Assembly: GCA_021778335.1 (NCBI GenBank)
Contig: JAJYCN010000006.1
Span: 1-42,837 of the forward strand
Origin: Acidobacteriota bacterium
Lineage (GTDB): Bacteria > Acidobacteriota > Terriglobia > Bryobacterales > Bryobacteraceae
Direction: 5' to 3'
DNA: 42,837 nucleotides
Shown here: one piece after another, positions 40,963 to 42,837 of the stretch
How positions within the stretch are numbered: the stretch's first letter is position 1
Layout of the letters: every line of letters starts with the position of its first letter
Notes under the pieces: generated by a model
Database searches by the model: none
Seen by the model: only the letters and a program-made list of their open reading frames with translations
What the model was told of the DNA's origin: nothing
Program-made: the position numbers and the translations under genes

Positions 40963-42837
40963 ATGAAGAATTTTGTGAACGCGTTTTGCATCGCGCTCGC
41001 CGCCGGTTGCGCACTGCTCGCGCAGACTGGCGCCAAGCCGCCCGCTTTCGATGTGAAGGCGCACTACACCAAGTACGAGTACAAAATTCCCATGCGCGAC
41101 GGCGCGCACCTGTTCACCGCCGTGTATGAGCCGAAGGATGCCTCCCACACTTATCCGATCCTTCTGAACCGGACTCCGTATAGTATTGCGCCTTACGGCG
41201 TGGACAATTACCGTGAGCGACTGGGGCCGTCGGAGAAATTCGACGAGGCCGGCTACATTTTCGTGTTCCAGGATGTTCGCGGCCGCTACCTGTCGGAAGG
41301 CAAATTCGTCGAGATGACGCCGCACATCGACCACAAGCGCGGCCCACAGGACACCGACAACAGTTCCGACACCTACGACACGATCGAATGGCTGCTCAAG
41401 CACGTGCCGGGCAACAACGGTAAAGCCGGTATCTGGGGCATCTCCTATCCTGGCTTTTACACTTCTTCGAGCATCATTGACTCGCACCCTGCACTGAAGG
41501 CAGCCTCTCCGCAGGCGCCGATGACGGATCTGTTTATGGGCGACGATGCCTACCACGGAGGCGCCTTCCAACTTGCGGCGAATTTTGGGTTCTACGTTTT
41601 CTTCAAACCCTTCGACGAGCCCACCCGCCCGCCGCGAGACTTCATCCCGTTCGACTACAAGACCCCCGACGGCTACGAGTTCTTTGAACGCATGGGTCCC
41701 CTCGCCAACGCCATGCGGTACTTCAAAGGCGGCAACTTTCTCTGGAACGACCAGGTCGCTCACGATACTTATGACGATTATTGGAAGGTCCGCAACCTCG
41801 CGCCGCACATGCACAACATCCACTGCGCCGTGATGACCGTAGGCGGATGGTACGACGCCGAAGACCTCGCCGGTCCGTTCAAAACCTACCGCTCCATCGA
41901 GGAGAAGAACCCCGGCATCGCGAACGTCCTCGTGGCCGGACCGTGGTTTCACGGCGGATGGGCCATCTCCGACGGGGACCACCTCGGCCCGGTTCAATTC
42001 AACGCAAAAACCGCCGACTTTTTCCGCGACAATATTCAATTTCCTTTCTTTGAGCAATATCTGAAAGGGAAAGGCGACGCGAACCTGCCCGAAGCCTACG
42101 TCTTTGAAACCGGCACGAACGTCTGGCGCCGCTACGACGCCTGGCCTCCGAAACAAACCGCATCAAAAATGTTGTATCTCCGTTCCGGCGGGCGCCTCGC
42201 TTTCGATCCGCCACAAGCCGGAGAGCCGGTATTCGACGAATACGTGAGCGACCCCTCGAAGCCTGTTCCGTTCCTCGATTACTTCGCTCTCGATTTTCCC
42301 CGCGAATACATGACGGGAGACCAGCGCTTCGCCTCCCGCCGTCCGGACGTGCTCGTCTATCAGACCCCCGAGCTCGGCCGCGATGTGACCATCGCCGGCC
42401 CGTTGGCCGTGAAGCTCCGCGTCTCCACCTCGGGAACAGACTCCGACTTTATCGTCAAACTCATCGACGTCTATCCCGACGACTTCCCCGACCCGAAGCC
42501 GAATCCTTCCCGCATCCGAATGGGCGGCTACCAGCAATTAGTGCGCGGTGAACCCATGCGCGGGAAGTTCCGCCACAGTTTCGAGAAGCCCGAGCCGTTC
42601 ACTCCGGGTAAATTGAGCGACGTCGACTTTGAGATGCCGCCCGTGAACCACTGCTTCCGCGCCGGTCACCGCATCATGGTTCAGGTTGAGAGCACCTGGT
42701 ATCCCCTGGTCGACAAAAATCCCCAAAAATTCATCGACATTCCTCACGCTACCGCGGCCGATTTTCAGAAGGCCGCCGAGCGCATTTATCACGAGCCCGG
42801 GCAGGCTTCCGGCATCGGCGTTCTGGTTCTTCCGGAG
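40963..42837 (+). CDS. CocE/NonD family hydrolase (X-Pro dipeptidyl-peptidase S15-like), 3' end outside window
   Basis: The reading frame is open from ATG 40963 to the window edge (625 codons, no stop seen), about the full length of the family, so only a few residues can be missing. A signal peptide (FVNAFCIALAAGCALLA) follows the ATG. The alpha/beta-hydrolase domain has MRDGAHLFTAVYEPKD, a QDVRGRYLSEGKF segment and the nucleophile-elbow motif GISYPGFYTSS (catalytic Ser). A C-terminal jelly-roll domain typical of CocE starts near residue 410 (MLYLRSGGRLAFDPP, PLAVKLRVSTSGTDSDFIVKLIDVYP). It is an exported esterase or acyl-peptidase; the substrate is unknown. A strong AGGAGGGG site lies 11 nt upstream. 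Confidence 0.88.
   Translation, partial: MKNFVNAFCIALAAGCALLAQTGAKPPAFDVKAHYTKYEYKIPMRDGAHLFTAVYEPKDASHTYPILLNRTPYSIAPYGVDNYRERLGPSEKFDEAGYIFVFQDVRGRYLSEGKFVEMTPHIDHKRGPQDTDNSSDTYDTIEWLLKHVPGNNGKAGIWGISYPGFYTSSSIIDSHPALKAASPQAPMTDLFMGDDAYHGGAFQLAANFGFYVFFKPFDEPTRPPRDFIPFDYKTPDGYEFFERMGPLANAMRYFKGGNFLWNDQVAHDTYDDYWKVRNLAPHMHNIHCAVMTVGGWYDAEDLAGPFKTYRSIEEKNPGIANVLVAGPWFHGGWAISDGDHLGPVQFNAKTADFFRDNIQFPFFEQYLKGKGDANLPEAYVFETGTNVWRRYDAWPPKQTASKMLYLRSGGRLAFDPPQAGEPVFDEYVSDPSKPVPFLDYFALDFPREYMTGDQRFASRRPDVLVYQTPELGRDVTIAGPLAVKLRVSTSGTDSDFIVKLIDVYPDDFPDPKPNPSRIRMGGYQQLVRGEPMRGKFRHSFEKPEPFTPGKLSDVDFEMPPVNHCFRAGHRIMVQVESTWYPLVDKNPQKFIDIPHATAADFQKAAERIYHEPGQASGIGVLVLPE

Noticed and set aside
1-42837. 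CRISPR arrays, tRNA/rRNA genes, insertion sequences, phage genes
   Set aside because: No regularly spaced repeats, tRNA-like folds, transposase motifs or phage structural genes were seen in either strand.

Overview
The window is high-GC bacterial chromosome with tightly packed, often overlapping genes. The gene content (Poly_export/Wzz/BY-kinase set, heptose-LPS genes, a TonB-dependent receptor with a carboxypeptidase-like N-domain, Tat-exported glycosidase and sugar oxidoreductases, a CHAT/sigma/anti-sigma cluster, a CocE/NonD hydrolase) suggests a Gram-negative soil heterotroph, most like Acidobacteriota of the Bryobacterales/Solibacter type. That assignment is inference. I found no tRNA, rRNA, insertion sequence, prophage or CRISPR array.

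Layout. 1-436: 3' end of metH. 442-744 (-): remnant of an EVE-domain gene. 776-4221 (+): exopolysaccharide export/chain-length/tyrosine-kinase operon. 4439-7970 (+): pyrimidine nucleoside salvage (phosphorylase and CNT transporter) followed by an aldo/keto reductase. 7956-14751 (-): compact operon of alpha-L-fucosidase, fdhD, a YdeP-like molybdopterin oxidoreductase, a gluconate-2-dehydrogenase subunit 3-like protein and a GMC oxidoreductase. 14816-17017 (+): 2,4-dienoyl-CoA reductase-like SDR and an APC permease. 17071-21159 (+): folD-coaE-HtrA-hldD and a Cys-rich secreted protein, nearly all overlapping or abutting, then a TonB receptor (21237-23426) and a polytopic membrane protein (23456-24886). 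24962-25927 (+): CheY-like regulator and a frameshifted CheX-like gene. 25868-27079 (-): MFS exporter. 27229-29334 (+): HldE-like nucleotidyltransferase remnant, heptosyltransferase, ICMT-type methyltransferase and a small basic protein. 29351-33309 (-): aroF operon (aroF, membrane-anchored unknown, PfkB kinase, cyanophycinase-like protein). 33516-34433 (-): phenylalanine hydroxylase. 34544-35935 (+): serine beta-lactamase-like hydrolase. 35941-40494 (-): TPR-CHAT protease, sigma factor, zinc-finger anti-sigma-like protein, then lexA. 40963-end (+): CocE/NonD hydrolase, cut by the window edge.

The two most interesting signals. (1) Upstream of aroF lies a complete transcription attenuator. It has a promoter, a 17-residue leader peptide with 4 Phe, 2 Trp and 1 Tyr (MRIVSFNSFRFWFWYGT), mutually exclusive 1:2, 2:3 and 3:4 stems, and a GAAA-loop terminator with a U-run. 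It would couple DAHP synthase and the three genes behind it to charging of aromatic tRNAs. (2) The operon of a TPR-CHAT protease (His657/Cys703), a sigma factor and a membrane anti-sigma-like protein (HxxxCxxC) has the parts list of a protease-gated transcription switch. It recalls the TPR-CHAT/Csx30/CASP-sigma logic of type III-E CRISPR, but without any CRISPR genes, and lexA follows 70 nt downstream.

Smaller points include a cyanophycinase-like protein with Ala at the usual Ser nucleophile, an HldE-like protein with a degenerate HxGH motif, two decayed genes (EVE, CheX), an inverted repeat upstream of the phenylalanine hydroxylase gene, and many -10-like boxes only 5-9 nt before start codons, which suggests frequent leaderless transcripts.
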